From Agrococcus terreus (lineage in GTDB: Bacteria; Actinomycetota; Actinomycetes; Actinomycetales; Microbacteriaceae), in contig NZ_BMLM01000001.1 in the NCBI RefSeq assembly GCF_014645235.1, positions 1,922,001 to 1,986,000 of the forward strand: a stretch of 64,000 nucleotides of DNA, read 5' to 3'. This document shows positions 51,612 to 60,098 of this stretch, in pieces. A program made the translations under genes and the position numbers. The stretch's first letter is position 1. Every line of letters begins with the position of its first letter. The notes beneath the pieces were generated by a model, which saw nothing but the letters and a program-made list of their open reading frames with translations, had not been told where the DNA came from and did no database searches.

Positions 51612-53054
51612 TCAGGCAGGCTCCCGGCGCGACCGCATCTGCGCGAGCGGGCGGGCGAGCCGGTGGTTGCCCTCGAGCACGGCCTCGTGGCGCTGTAGGA
51701 AGTCCCAGTAGCCGTCGGTCAACGCCGACTCCTTCGCCGCCTTCGGGCCCGACCACCAGCGGCCCATCCGCTGCAGGTAGGCGCCGCCCGAGACGTACGG
51801 CTTCGTCGCGACGATGCCGCCGTCGGCGTACTGGCTCATGCCGAAGACGTTCGGCACCATCACCCATTCGTACGCGTCGACGAAGAGCGAGAGGAACCAG
51901 CGGTTGACGCTCGCGGGCGCGTAGCCCTGCTGCAGGAACCAGTTGCCGAGCACCATGAGCCGCTCGATGTGGTGCGCGTAGCCGTGCTGGACGACCCGCT
52001 CGAGCACGACGCGGACAGGGATCGGCAGATCATCGGGCACGCCCTCCCCGGTGTACCACCAGGCCTCGAGCTCGCGCGTGAGCCCGAGCGCGTTCGCGTC
52101 CTGCAGCTCGGGATGCGCGCGGTACATGCCGCGCATGTACTCGCGCCAGCCGATCACCTGCCGCAGGAACCCCTCGAGCGACGGCAGCGGCACATCGCCG
52201 GTCGCCTCGAGCACCGCGTCGACGACGTCCCACGGCGTCAGGAGGCCCGTGTTGAGCGCGGGCGTCAGCACGGAGTGGAACAGGAACGGCTCCTCGGCCG
52301 CCATCGCGTCCTCGTAGCGGCCGAAGTCGTGGAGGCGCTCGTCGACGAACGCCGCGAGCCAGCCCCGCGCATCCGCGTGCGTGACCGGCAGCCAGAAGTC
52401 GCGCGCGTCGCCCGGGTGATCGGGCCACCGCTCGCGCACCTCGTCGATCACCTCGCGCGTGATCTCGTCCGGCTCGATCGTCGGCAGGGGTGGGATGGCG
52501 ATGCCGCCCTTCGGCAGCGGCTCGCGGTTGTCGTGGTCGTAGTTCCACTGCCCGCCCGCGGGGCCCTCCCCCTCCATGAGGATGCCGGTGCGCTGCCGCT
52601 GCCAGCGGTAGAAGTCCTCCATGCGGGCCTTCGGGTGGTCGCGGAACCAGGCGTCGAGCTCGGGCTCGGGCGTGACGAACGCGCGGTCGGCGTACTGCTT
52701 CGTCTGCACGTCGGCGCGCCCGGCGATCCGGTCGATGCGGCGGTCGACGCCGCGATCGGCGGCGCGCATCCACGCGAGGCCCTCGGCGCCGTGCGCGTCG
52801 AGCAGGTGCGCGACGCCGTCGGCGAAGGAGCGGCCCTCGGTGTGCCGCACGTACCTGACCGTGCGGCCCTCGGCCTCGCGCGCGGCCGCCCAGTGCCGCA
52901 TGGCCGAGAGCACGAGCACGACCTTGTGCTGGTGGTACGGCAGCCGGTCGAAGAGCGCCGCCGACTCCACGAGCAGCAGCTCGTCGATGTCGCCGTCGGC
53001 GAGCGCGGGATGCCGCTCGAGCAGCTGGGTGCCGAGGACGAGCGCGGCCCTCAC
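51612..53054 (-). CDS. FeS-BCP-type cryptochrome/photolyase lacking cysteines
   Basis: A 480-residue member of the prokaryotic (6-4) photolyase group (PhrB/CryB-like). FAD-domain signatures are clear: FRDHPKARMEDFYRWQRQ, QWNYDHDNREPLPKG, FLRQVIGWREYMRGMY, HGYAHHIERLMVLGNW, DAYEWVMVPNVFGMSQYADGG and TKPYVSGGAYLQRMG. PhrB enzymes bind a [4Fe-4S] cluster through four cysteines, but this protein contains no cysteine at all; the usual cysteine-rich loop after the last motif is replaced by RWWSGPKAAKESAL. GTG 53054 overlaps the DUF2256 stop. Confidence 0.88.
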   Translation of the reverse strand: MRAALVLGTQLLERHPALADGDIDELLLVESAALFDRLPYHQHKVVLVLSAMRHWAAAREAEGRTVRYVRHTEGRSFADGVAHLLDAHGAEGLAWMRAADRGVDRRIDRIAGRADVQTKQYADRAFVTPEPELDAWFRDHPKARMEDFYRWQRQRTGILMEGEGPAGGQWNYDHDNREPLPKGGIAIPPLPTIEPDEITREVIDEVRERWPDHPGDARDFWLPVTHADARGWLAAFVDERLHDFGRYEDAMAAEEPFLFHSVLTPALNTGLLTPWDVVDAVLEATGDVPLPSLEGFLRQVIGWREYMRGMYRAHPELQDANALGLTRELEAWWYTGEGVPDDLPIPVRVVLERVVQHGYAHHIERLMVLGNWFLQQGYAPASVNRWFLSLFVDAYEWVMVPNVFGMSQYADGGIVATKPYVSGGAYLQRMGRWWSGPKAAKESALTDGYWDFLQRHEAVLEGNHRLARPLAQMRSRREPA

Positions 53055-53233
53055 GACGCCCGCCGCTCGCGCCGTCGCTGCGCGGCGGCTGCCGAGCGGC
53101 ACGCGCGCGAGCAGTAGCGCACCTCGTCCCACTGGTCGCGGCCCGCCCAGCGCTTGCGGTCCTGGAACGGACGCCCGCAGTGCTCGCAGGGCTTCTGCTC
53201 GCGTGTGGCCTGATGCTCGGTGCCGCGCGCCAT
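53051..53233 (-). CDS. DUF2256 zinc-ribbon protein
   Basis: A 60-residue protein with KPCEHCGRPFQDRKRWAGR and VRYCSRACR, four cysteines likely binding zinc. DUF2256 genes are characteristically next to FeS-BCP photolyases, and here the stop overlaps the photolyase start (GTGA). Its role is unknown. Confidence 0.9.
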   Translation of the reverse strand: MARGTEHQATREQKPCEHCGRPFQDRKRWAGRDQWDEVRYCSRACRSAAAAQRRRERRAS

Positions 53234-53281
53234 GCGCTCCAGTGTGCGCGGGGCGGCTGACAGCGCGTTGGGCGGGGCCTT

Positions 53282-53345
53282 CGTGGACCCCATCCTGCGC
53301 CGTAGACCCGAACCTTCGGGTCCACGGATCAGGATCGGGTCCACG
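53282..53345. repeat. 64-bp imperfect palindrome of GTGGACCC units
   Basis: Nested arms, outermost to centre: CGTGGACCC / GGGTCCACG (9 bp), a C/C mismatch, ATCCTG / CAGGAT (6 bp), a 3-base internal loop, and CGTAGACCCGAA / TTCGGGTCCACG (12 bp, one mismatch) around CC. It lies 35 bases past the stop of the small membrane gene and 48 bases before DUF2256. It could be a terminator or a REP-like element. Confidence 0.85.
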
Positions 53346-53380
53346 AGCGGCGCGGATGTCGCGCCGTGCAGGGCCGCGGC

Positions 53381-53587
53381 TCAGGCGGCGCGCTCGGCGC
53401 GGATGCGCCCGAGGCGCGCGACGCCGACCGCCAGCAGGACGACACCGACCGCCAGCATCGCGAAGTACGGGATCGATGAGCCCGTGGCGCCCTGCTCGTC
53501 CGCCGCGATGCCGGCGAGCGTGCCGCCGACCACCGCGGCCGCGCCGAGCAGCAGGCCGCCGACGACCAGCGCGATGCCGGCCTTCAT
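53381..53587 (-). CDS. small two-helix membrane protein
   Basis: A 68-residue protein with two membrane helices (GIALVVGGLLLGAAAVVGGT and YFAMLAVGVVLLAVGVARLG) and a basic end. No domain recognised. Its ATG overlaps the stop of the upstream amidohydrolase gene (ATGA), which supports it being real. Confidence 0.72.
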   Translation of the reverse strand: MKAGIALVVGGLLLGAAAVVGGTLAGIAADEQGATGSSIPYFAMLAVGVVLLAVGVARLGRIRAERAA

Positions 53588-54348
53588 CGGCCCGCGTCCG
53601 CGAGCGCCAGCCGCTCGGCCACCGCGGCGCGCAGCAGCTCGAACGGCACCGAGCGGCGGTCGTCCCCGGCATCCGCGGATGCCGGCCGCGCGACCTCTGG
53701 GTGCCACTGCACGCCCAGCAGCCAACTGCCCTCGGTGGCGCGCACGGCCTCCACGAGCCCGTCGTCGCTGGTCGCGACGACCTCGAGCCCGCGGCCGAGG
53801 TCGCGCAGCCCCTGGTGGTGGGCGGAGGCGACCACGGGCCGGTCGGTGCCGTAGGCGTCGGCGAGCGGGTCGCCCGGCGCGACCGCCACCTCGTGCCACG
53901 CGAACAGGCCCTCCTCCCCCGCGCCGTCGCCCGCGGCGATGCGGTGGGCGTCGTCGGTCGCGGCGAGGTCCTCGTGCAGCGTGCCGCCGAGCGCGACGTT
54001 CACCACCTGCAGGCCGCGGCAGACCGCGAGCACGGGCGCCTCGGCGGCGCGGGCGTGCTCGAGCACACGGAGGTCGAAGGCGTCCTGCTCGGGGTTCACG
54101 TCGTAGACGGGCGCGTCCTGGTCGCCGCCGTAGAGCGCCGGGTCGACGTCGCCGCCGCCGGGCAGCACGAAGCCGTCGAACCGGGCGAGGTCGGCGTCGT
54201 CGGGCCCGATCACCTCGACGGCCACGCCGTCGGCCTCGGTGAGCGCGACGATCGCCTGCAGCAGCCCGTCCGCGAGCGCCACGCGCGGGTCGGCGCCCTC
54301 GAGCGCGGAGAGGCGGGCGGGGATGCCGATGCGGGCGACAGCGGTCAC
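53584..54348 (-). CDS. gamma-glutamyl-gamma-aminobutyrate hydrolase family protein
   Basis: A 254-residue class I glutamine amidotransferase-like hydrolase (PuuD/peptidase C26): FDGFVLPGGGDVDPALYGG, nucleophile in VLAVCRGLQVVNVALGG, HHQGLRDL and VQWHPEVA. PuuD cleaves gamma-glutamyl-GABA in putrescine breakdown; other putrescine genes are not nearby. Start GTG 54348 with GAGGAG four bases upstream; the ATG at 54390 lacks a site. Confidence 0.88.
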   Translation of the reverse strand: MTAVARIGIPARLSALEGADPRVALADGLLQAIVALTEADGVAVEVIGPDDADLARFDGFVLPGGGDVDPALYGGDQDAPVYDVNPEQDAFDLRVLEHARAAEAPVLAVCRGLQVVNVALGGTLHEDLAATDDAHRIAAGDGAGEEGLFAWHEVAVAPGDPLADAYGTDRPVVASAHHQGLRDLGRGLEVVATSDDGLVEAVRATEGSWLLGVQWHPEVARPASADAGDDRRSVPFELLRAAVAERLALADAGR

Positions 54349-54454
54349 GGGACTCCTCGGGTGCTGGCGGACGGATGCTCCTGGATGCAACCTATGCGAC
54401 GCGGGCGCCCCTCATCGCATCCGGCCACGCCGATGCCTCGCAAGCTCGATTCCG

Positions 54455-54501
54455 GGTACCGATCTGCGGGTGCGCGGCCCGCCCGCCCGCAGATCGGTAC
54501 C
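54455..54501 (-). terminator. 16-bp perfect hairpin with 15-base loop
   Basis: GGTACCGATCTGCGGG / CCCGCAGATCGGTACC. It begins 27 bases past the stop of the membrane gene at 54529. The large loop and less GC-rich arms differ from other terminators here. Confidence 0.65.
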
Positions 54502-54528
54502 TGCTTCGCAGGGCCGCGCGCCGCGACC

Positions 54529-55332
54529 TCAGCGGTCGGTGACCGGCGCCATCGTGTGGCCGAGCTCGCCGAGCCGGCTCCCGCGCGCCCGCCGCGCATC
54601 CGCGGCGTCGATCGCGCCCGTCTGCTCGAGCAGGTCGATCGCTGCCGCGCGGTCGGCGAGCATGGCCGCGCGCCGCGGCTCGGGCAGGCGCTCGACGCGG
54701 GCGAGCAGCGCAGCCCGGTGCTCGTCGACGTGCGCCGGCCGCGTGGCGCGCCGGTACGTCAGCGCGAGCACCCCGCCGCTCACCAGCAGATCGGCGACCA
54801 TCGCCCAGCCCCAGACGCCCGATCCGTCCTCCGGCGGCGCGAGCCAGAGCACGATCACCAGGCCGAGGACGCCGAGCACCGTCGGCACGAACCGCACGAG
54901 CTGGGCGACGCGATCCTTCGAGCCGGCGCGCTCGCCGCGCAGCTCCGTGAGCAGCCACCAGAGCCCGAGCACGGCCGAGACCGCGGCGACGACGCCGAAG
55001 AGCTCCAGCGTGTCGAGCTCGTCGCGCCGCACGAGCGCGCCGAACAGGAGCGGCAGCCCCCAGACGATCGGCAGCGTCAACGATCCGATGATCGCCGCGA
55101 GCCGCGGGACGACGAGGATGCGGTCCACGACGGGGCTCGCCTCCCGCCGCTCGCTGCGCAGCCGCAGGGCGATCGCGCGAGGCGCGGCGCGCACCAGGTG
55201 GTCGCGGAGCCCGTGGTCGTCGCGGAACGACGCGGCTTCGATGCGCCACCAGTCGTGCGGCTCGAAGTCGACGATGCGGGCCGTGTACTCGGCCGCGCCC
55301 ATGCTCGAGGGGATCAGGTCGCGCTGCTCCAT
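54529..55332 (-). CDS. membrane protein of unknown function
   Basis: A 267-residue protein: soluble N-terminal part (MEQRDLIPSSMGAAEYTARI), then four helices in about residues 75-195 (IIGSLTLPIVWGLPLLFGAL, FGVVAAVSAVLGLWWLL, FVPTVLGVLGLVIVLWL, MVADLLVSGGVLALTY) and a helical cytoplasmic tail. No domain recognised. AGGA lies nine bases before the ATG. Confidence 0.72.
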   Translation of the reverse strand: MEQRDLIPSSMGAAEYTARIVDFEPHDWWRIEAASFRDDHGLRDHLVRAAPRAIALRLRSERREASPVVDRILVVPRLAAIIGSLTLPIVWGLPLLFGALVRRDELDTLELFGVVAAVSAVLGLWWLLTELRGERAGSKDRVAQLVRFVPTVLGVLGLVIVLWLAPPEDGSGVWGWAMVADLLVSGGVLALTYRRATRPAHVDEHRAALLARVERLPEPRRAAMLADRAAAIDLLEQTGAIDAADARRARGSRLGELGHTMAPVTDR

Positions 55333-55379
55333 CAGGGCCGATCCTGCCACCGGCAGCCCGCGGACGTCCCGAGCACGGC

Positions 55380-56741
55380 TCAGATCGCGCGGCCGGGCGT
55401 CAGGATCCCCCGCGGGTCCAGCGCCGCCTTGATCGCGCGCTGCACGTCGAGCGCGGCCTCGTCGAGCTGCCAGGGCAGCTCGTGCCGCTTCACCGAGCCG
55501 ATGCCGTGCTCGCCGCTGATGGTGCCGCCGAGCGAGAGCGCGAGCCGCGTGATGTCGTCGATGACGCGCTCGGCGGCGGCGATCTCGTCGGCCGACTCCC
55601 CCGCCTCGACCGTCGGATGCAGGTTGCCGTCGCCCGCGTGCGCGACGACCGCGACCCGGCGGCCGTGGGCGGCACCGATATCGTCGATGCCGCGGAACAC
55701 GGCGGCGAGCTGCGAGATCGGGACGCCCACGTCGCACGAGACGCGGAGCCCCTTGGCGGTGAGCGCCGGGTTCGCGAGCCGCCGCGCCTCGAGCAGGTCG
55801 TCGCCCTCGGAGACGTGCCCGTCGGTGGCGCCGAGCGCGCGGCACAGCTCGAGGATCGACTCCGCCCGCTCGATCGCGCCCGGCCCTGCGGTCTGGCCGA
55901 CGAGCAGCGCCGCGCCTTCGGCCGGCAGGCCGGTGGGCTGGAACGACTGGATGATCTCGACGCTGAGCGCGTCGAGCAGCTCGAGGACCTCGGGCTGCTC
56001 CGGCCCCGCGACGATCGCGGCCACGGCATCCGCCGCCTGCTCGATCGTGGGGAAGCTCGCGCGGAAGGTCGGTTGCGGCCCCTCGGGCACGGGCTTGAGC
56101 CGCACCGTGGCCTCGGTGATGACGCCGAGCGTGCCCTCCGAGCCGACGAAGAGGCTCGTGAGGTCGAGTCCGACCACGTCCTTGCGGGTGAGCGAGCCGG
56201 TGCGCATGACGCGCCCGTCGGCGAGCACGACCTCCAGGGCCATGACGGCGTCGGCGGTGACCCCGTGGGCGACGCAGCGCAGGCCTCCGGCGTTCGTGGC
56301 GATGTTGCCGCCGACTGTCGACCAGCGCGCGCTCGCCGGGTCCGGCGGGAAGAACAGCCCGTGCTCGCGGGCGGCGGCGTCGAGGTCGGCGGTGACGACG
56401 CCCGGCTCGACGACCGCGGTGCGGTTCGCGACGTCGATGTCCCGGATGCGGCGCATCGCATCGAGCGCGACGACGAGCCCGCCCTCGTAGGCGACCGCGC
56501 CGCCGGAGAGCCCGCTGCCGGCGCCGCGCACCGAGACGGGCACGCCGTGCTCGTGCGCCCACGCGAGCGCGGCGGACACGTGCGAGGTGCCGGTGGCACG
56601 CACGAGCCCCGCCGGCATGCCCTCGCTCGGCGCGCGGGAGCTGTCGTGGGCGTGCGCCGCCAGGACGGCGGGATCGGTGACGAGCGCGTCACCGACGCGG
56701 ACGCGGAGGTCCTGAAGGAGGGCGGGGTCGACGGGTGCCAT
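55380..56741 (-). CDS. FAD-binding oxidase (GlcD-like glycolate/D-lactate oxidase)
   Basis: A 453-residue FAD-linked oxidase of the GlcD/D-lactate dehydrogenase type: PVSVRGAGSGLSGGAVAYEGG, VVEPGVVTADLDAAAREHGLFFPPDPAS, STVGGNIATNAGGLRCVAHG and the C-terminal HAGDGNLHPT with GGTISGEHGIGSVKRHEL. It oxidises a 2-hydroxy acid in the cytoplasm. ATG 56741 has GAAGG seven bases upstream. GlcE and GlcF partners are absent, so it may work alone. Confidence 0.92.
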   Translation of the reverse strand: MAPVDPALLQDLRVRVGDALVTDPAVLAAHAHDSSRAPSEGMPAGLVRATGTSHVSAALAWAHEHGVPVSVRGAGSGLSGGAVAYEGGLVVALDAMRRIRDIDVANRTAVVEPGVVTADLDAAAREHGLFFPPDPASARWSTVGGNIATNAGGLRCVAHGVTADAVMALEVVLADGRVMRTGSLTRKDVVGLDLTSLFVGSEGTLGVITEATVRLKPVPEGPQPTFRASFPTIEQAADAVAAIVAGPEQPEVLELLDALSVEIIQSFQPTGLPAEGAALLVGQTAGPGAIERAESILELCRALGATDGHVSEGDDLLEARRLANPALTAKGLRVSCDVGVPISQLAAVFRGIDDIGAAHGRRVAVVAHAGDGNLHPTVEAGESADEIAAAERVIDDITRLALSLGGTISGEHGIGSVKRHELPWQLDEAALDVQRAIKAALDPRGILTPGRAI

Positions 56742-56924
56742 GGGGCGACCTTCCTGAGCTGACGACATCGGCAGTCTCGGTCTCACCCGCGCGGGCTTCG
56801 CGTCCCTTTTCCGAACGCCAGCGGGCCGTGCCCGCCTGACGATCGCCACGATAGCCCAGGATGGGCGCCATCGGGATGGTCGATGGGCGTTGCTGTCCTG
56901 CGCCGCATCGGTGAGGATGACTCC

Positions 56925-57377
56925 ATGACGAGTGCCGCTCAGCCCCGGCCCGCCGCGCGCGCACGGCGACCGCGGCCGCGCGCGGCCCAGCGCTCGTCCC
57001 GCCTCGGCCTCCTCGTCGGCGGCCTGCTCGCCTGCTGGCTGCTCAGCGGCCCGAAGGGCAGCTCCGGCCGCGGCTTCGGCGAGGAGGGTGCCGAGGGCGG
57101 CTTCCATGCCGTCATCGTCGTGATGCCGGAGGTGCGGACCGCGGTGCTCCTGCTCGTGCTGCTCGGCTGGGCGACGGCGGTGTGGCACCACGACCGGTTC
57201 ATGGGTGACCGGCTGTCGTCGGTCGTGCTGTCGGTGGCGTGGTGCACCGTCATCGCGTCGTTCGTCATCGCGCACGCGTCGCTCGGCATCGGCCTCTTCG
57301 CGTTCTCGGGCGACGATCTGCGCGACACGCCCCCGCAGGTGTTCTTCCCGCTGGAGCTGCAGGTCACGGAGTGGTGA
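56925..57377 (+). CDS. small membrane protein, unknown function
   Basis: A 150-residue protein with a basic N-terminus and three or four membrane helices (LGLLVGGLLACWLLSG, RTAVLLLVLLGWATAVW, LSSVVLSVAWCTVIASFVIA and GIGLFAF). GAGGA lies seven bases before ATG 56925; ATG 56883 is a weaker alternative. It overlaps the convergent next gene by 14 bases. Confidence 0.62.
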   Translation: MTSAAQPRPAARARRPRPRAAQRSSRLGLLVGGLLACWLLSGPKGSSGRGFGEEGAEGGFHAVIVVMPEVRTAVLLLVLLGWATAVWHHDRFMGDRLSSVVLSVAWCTVIASFVIAHASLGIGLFAFSGDDLRDTPPQVFFPLELQVTEW

Positions 57378-57951
57378 TGGCCGTCGCCGGCCGTCCGCGC
57401 CTCAACGACGCCGCAGCGTGCGCCTCACCAGGCACGCCGGGACGCGCCTGTCGCACGAGCGCGTTGAGGCGCGCGACGAGGTGCTCCACCGGGCGGCGGA
57501 GGCCGGTGATCTGCGTGAACGCGACGCTCTCGCCGCTCGCCAGGTCGAGGCGGAGGTGGTGCAGGTCAGGGAGGCCCAGCGGACGAAGGTGGAACGCCTC
57601 CGAGACGTGGTCGCCTCCGAGCTCCCGCCCGATGCGGTCGATCTCGCGCAGCGGGATCGCCGTGCGGCGCCACAGCCCGATGAAGACGAGCTCGTCCGCG
57701 CGAGCCTCCACCCGAACGCACGCGGAGCGCACGAGGAACGTCGCCGCCGCGAGCAGCAGCGCGCCGCCCAGCGCTGCGACGGCGACCCCGAGGATGCTCT
57801 GGAGCGAGGTGCCGAAGCCCACTGCGACCGTGGCGATCGCACCCCACGTCAGCATCGCGATCGGGGCGAACCAGTTGCGCAGCCCCAGCCTTGATCCGCG
57901 GACGACGCTCGACGGCGCTACGCAGCTCGCGGATACCGGCGACGCGCTCAC
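57364..57951 (-). CDS. membrane protein with PH-like C-terminal domain
   Basis: About 195 residues: two helices (WFAPIAMLTWGAIATVAVGF and LGVAVAALGGALLLAAATFL), then a soluble domain (VRVEARADELVFIGLWRRTA, LRLDLASGESVAF) resembling bacterial PH-like membrane proteins. Start is unsure: GTG 57951 follows CATGCT by six bases; ATG 58032 is the longest option but has no site. It is the last gene with the high-GC host composition. Confidence 0.6.
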   Translation of the reverse strand: MSASPVSASCVAPSSVVRGSRLGLRNWFAPIAMLTWGAIATVAVGFGTSLQSILGVAVAALGGALLLAAATFLVRSACVRVEARADELVFIGLWRRTAIPLREIDRIGRELGGDHVSEAFHLRPLGLPDLHHLRLDLASGESVAFTQITGLRRPVEHLVARLNALVRQARPGVPGEAHAAASLRRGRPATAITTP

Positions 57952-58166
57952 TGCTCGAGCATGGCGCGGCTGCAGCCCGTCGCGCAACGAGAAGACGGCC
58001 CCCGCCCGCACCATGTGCGGAGCGGAGACCATCTCGTGGTCGACCTTGAGTACCTCTTGTCAAACAATTCAGCGACCCCCGTTACAGCGGACAAGGCTAG
58101 GCAGATCCTGGCAGCGGCGGAGGCCGGTGAAGCGCCGCCAGTAGCGCAGACCAGCCGGACCAGGCC

Positions 58167-58499
58167 GTGGACCCGCGTATCGCCAGACGCCCGGTAGAGG
58201 TCGTCCGCCGCTACTCCAGCGGCGAGACGTCGACGGCCCTGGCCGAAGACTTCAAAGTAGCGAAGTCAACCATCGTCCGGATCTTGCGAGAGAACAGCGT
58301 GGTCGTGCGTCGTCAACCACTGACCGGCAAGCAGGTGACCATGGCGAAGCGTCTCTGCGAATCCGGCCTGTCGCTCTCGGAGGTCGCGGACCAGATGTTC
58401 GTGAACCAGGAGACGATGCGCGTCGCCATCATCGGCGCCGATGTCGAACTGCGGCCGCCGAGCGGTGGGCGAACGGAGCCGAATGGAGAGCCCAAGTGA
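58167..58499 (+). CDS. double helix-turn-helix DNA-binding protein
   Basis: A 110-residue protein with two HTH units: YSSGETSTALAEDFKVAKST (about 16-40) and LCESGLSLSEVADQMFVNQE (about 63-82). This layout resembles the DNA-binding end of serine recombinases and stand-alone HTH proteins often left near integration sites. Start GTG 58167; no strong ribosome site. It meets the convergent DUF2971 gene with no gap. Confidence 0.72.
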   Translation: MDPRIARRPVEVVRRYSSGETSTALAEDFKVAKSTIVRILRENSVVVRRQPLTGKQVTMAKRLCESGLSLSEVADQMFVNQETMRVAIIGADVELRPPSGGRTEPNGEPK

Positions 58500-59435
58500 C
58501 TATCGCAACGGGCTGGTCGACTTCAGGATCGTCACACTGCTGTAGCCATTCGCATCCAGGAGACCGCGGAGCCGAGCGTCCTCGGTCGGGAAGTCGTTCC
58601 GTGGCCCGACGCGGATCGAAACGATCGGGAGGTTGCTTGGCGCTCCTTGGTAGTACTCCGGATCGTGCGCGTCCCAGTCTGTCGAGAACGGATTGACAGC
58701 CGCTCCAGTGATCCGAACGTGAGTATGACCGCCGGACGGATTGGGATGGATCGCAGTCGGATTCTCCGGGCGGGTAACCGCATATCGAACCTCACGCTCG
58801 CGTCGGAAGTCCTTGTGCTTGATCGAGGCAACGGCATCTACGTAGCTACTACTCCCCTGGTCCCGGAAGATCGAGCCGAAGTTGTCGCCGACGTCATGGC
58901 GAGAGTCGATGCGGGCCCCTTCGACCTGGCCCTCCTTGATGTGCCAGATCGCGCGCGTCGCCAGGTCACGCTGCGTCGACTTGTCATAGGCGAGGTCGAG
59001 CCAGCGAAACGGAAACTCCTCGATGTAGGGAGCGCGAGATAGCCCGCCGGAGTGGGTTCCTATGACCGGCAGGTAGACACCTCGCGGGATCGCAACTGCG
59101 AAGCCATCCGCGAGTGCGTACTTCTGCCACTGCTCGGTGTCGTCTGGTTCCGGGCTGAAGCAGGTGACAAACGCGCTGCCATGGAAGAGGTCACCGCCTG
59201 CTCCCTCGAGCGACTCCTTTAACTCGTCGAAGTCGATTTCGGGCGCGGTGTCGTCGTGGTAATCCCACTCGCGCTTCAGCTTCTTGAAGGCCTGGCGAAC
59301 CCTCTTGTTGCCGAGCTTCAGCTCCGTCGCATCGTTGAGCCCTGCGAAGTCTGCAGCCCACAGCTCGTGGTTCGTGATGATCTTCTCGACCACGTCGTGC
59401 TTCGTGTAATGCCAGACGAGATCCGAGGTGCTCAT
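58500..59435 (-). CDS. DUF2971 domain protein
   Basis: A 311-residue protein with the DUF2971 pattern: LVWHYTKHDVVEKII, ELWAADFAGLNDATEL, FVTCFSPEPDDTEQWQKYA, DGFAVAI and KHKDFRREREVRYAV. DUF2971 proteins have unknown function and are frequent in defence and mobile islands; the conserved Y, N-D, W-Y and E-R-E residues suggest an enzyme. TATCCT lies seven bases before ATG 59435, so it is probably leaderless. Stop codon directly abuts the HTH gene stop. Confidence 0.85.
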   Translation of the reverse strand: MSTSDLVWHYTKHDVVEKIITNHELWAADFAGLNDATELKLGNKRVRQAFKKLKREWDYHDDTAPEIDFDELKESLEGAGGDLFHGSAFVTCFSPEPDDTEQWQKYALADGFAVAIPRGVYLPVIGTHSGGLSRAPYIEEFPFRWLDLAYDKSTQRDLATRAIWHIKEGQVEGARIDSRHDVGDNFGSIFRDQGSSSYVDAVASIKHKDFRREREVRYAVTRPENPTAIHPNPSGGHTHVRITGAAVNPFSTDWDAHDPEYYQGAPSNLPIVSIRVGPRNDFPTEDARLRGLLDANGYSSVTILKSTSPLR

Positions 59436-59500
59436 AAGTATCAGGATATCGAGCGCACCTCCGCCAATTGAAGAGCCCGCACATCCGGTAACGATTGGCT

Positions 59501-59888
59501 CTACGACGGAACTTCCCGTCGAGGCTCTTCCGTACCGCGATGACGCGGGCTAGTTCGGCGCGGGGTAGCTGATCTTGTCTGGATCGGCGCTGGTCGTTCA
59601 ACGAGGTGCGCCAGGAGGCGGTCTACTGCTGTCTGCGCCTCTGCGACAGCTTCCCGAGCGCGACCGGCGTATCCGGGTTGCACGATCCTGCCCTCGGCGA
59701 CCTCGTAGATCGCAATACGGATCAGTTCCGCGATGGGCTTCTTCGACGAATGAGATCATGCGGAGCACACTCAGGTCTCGATACCTCACCCTCACCGAGG
59801 TGAGCAACTCGAGCTCGTCATCGTCAGCGCGGTCAGTCACCGAGGGGTCGGTGGGCACGTCGTCGCGCATGCCTGGATTGTCCTTCAT
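59501..59888 (-). pseudogene. small ribbon-helix-helix-like gene with apparent frameshift
   Basis: From ATG 59888 the frame reads DDDELELLTSVRVRYRDLSVLRMIS and then loses protein character; the +1 frame picks up at about 59755 with KKPIAELIRIAIYEVAEG, RIVQPGYAGRAREAV and AQTAVDRLLAHLVE. Joined, they make a plausible 120-residue protein with an RHH-like middle. The break is near GTCGAAGAAG. It could be a pseudogene or a sequencing indel. The flanking 59436-59500 and 59889-60098 show no other gene. Confidence 0.45.
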
Positions 59889-60098
59889 GAGCGTTCCTCT
59901 CAGGACTCCATTCCGGGAGCAAGCGCGACCACCTCATGCAGTTCAGGTAGCCGCTGCGCGCTCAATCGCATGCAGTGGGTGAGCGCGCAGCGGCTTCCTG
60001 GACAACCAACGACGCCGTTTCCGCCGACGTCGTCAGCTGCACATACTGATGCGCTCATCGGCGTGAAATTGCAAGCATGAGCGCAGCGCGCGGCGCAC

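Noticed and set aside
52621-56490. 1289-codon plus-strand frame crossing several genes
   Set aside because: Passes over intergenic palindromes and convergent genes; no protein signatures.
57961-58197. Small plus-strand frame before the HTH gene
   Set aside because: First half is antisense to the PH-like gene; no ribosome site. The last 40 residues look mildly protein-like but no family is evident.
59191-59601. Minus-strand frame overlapping the DUF2971 start
   Set aside because: Begins in the frameshifted gene region and continues as a shadow of the DUF2971 gene.
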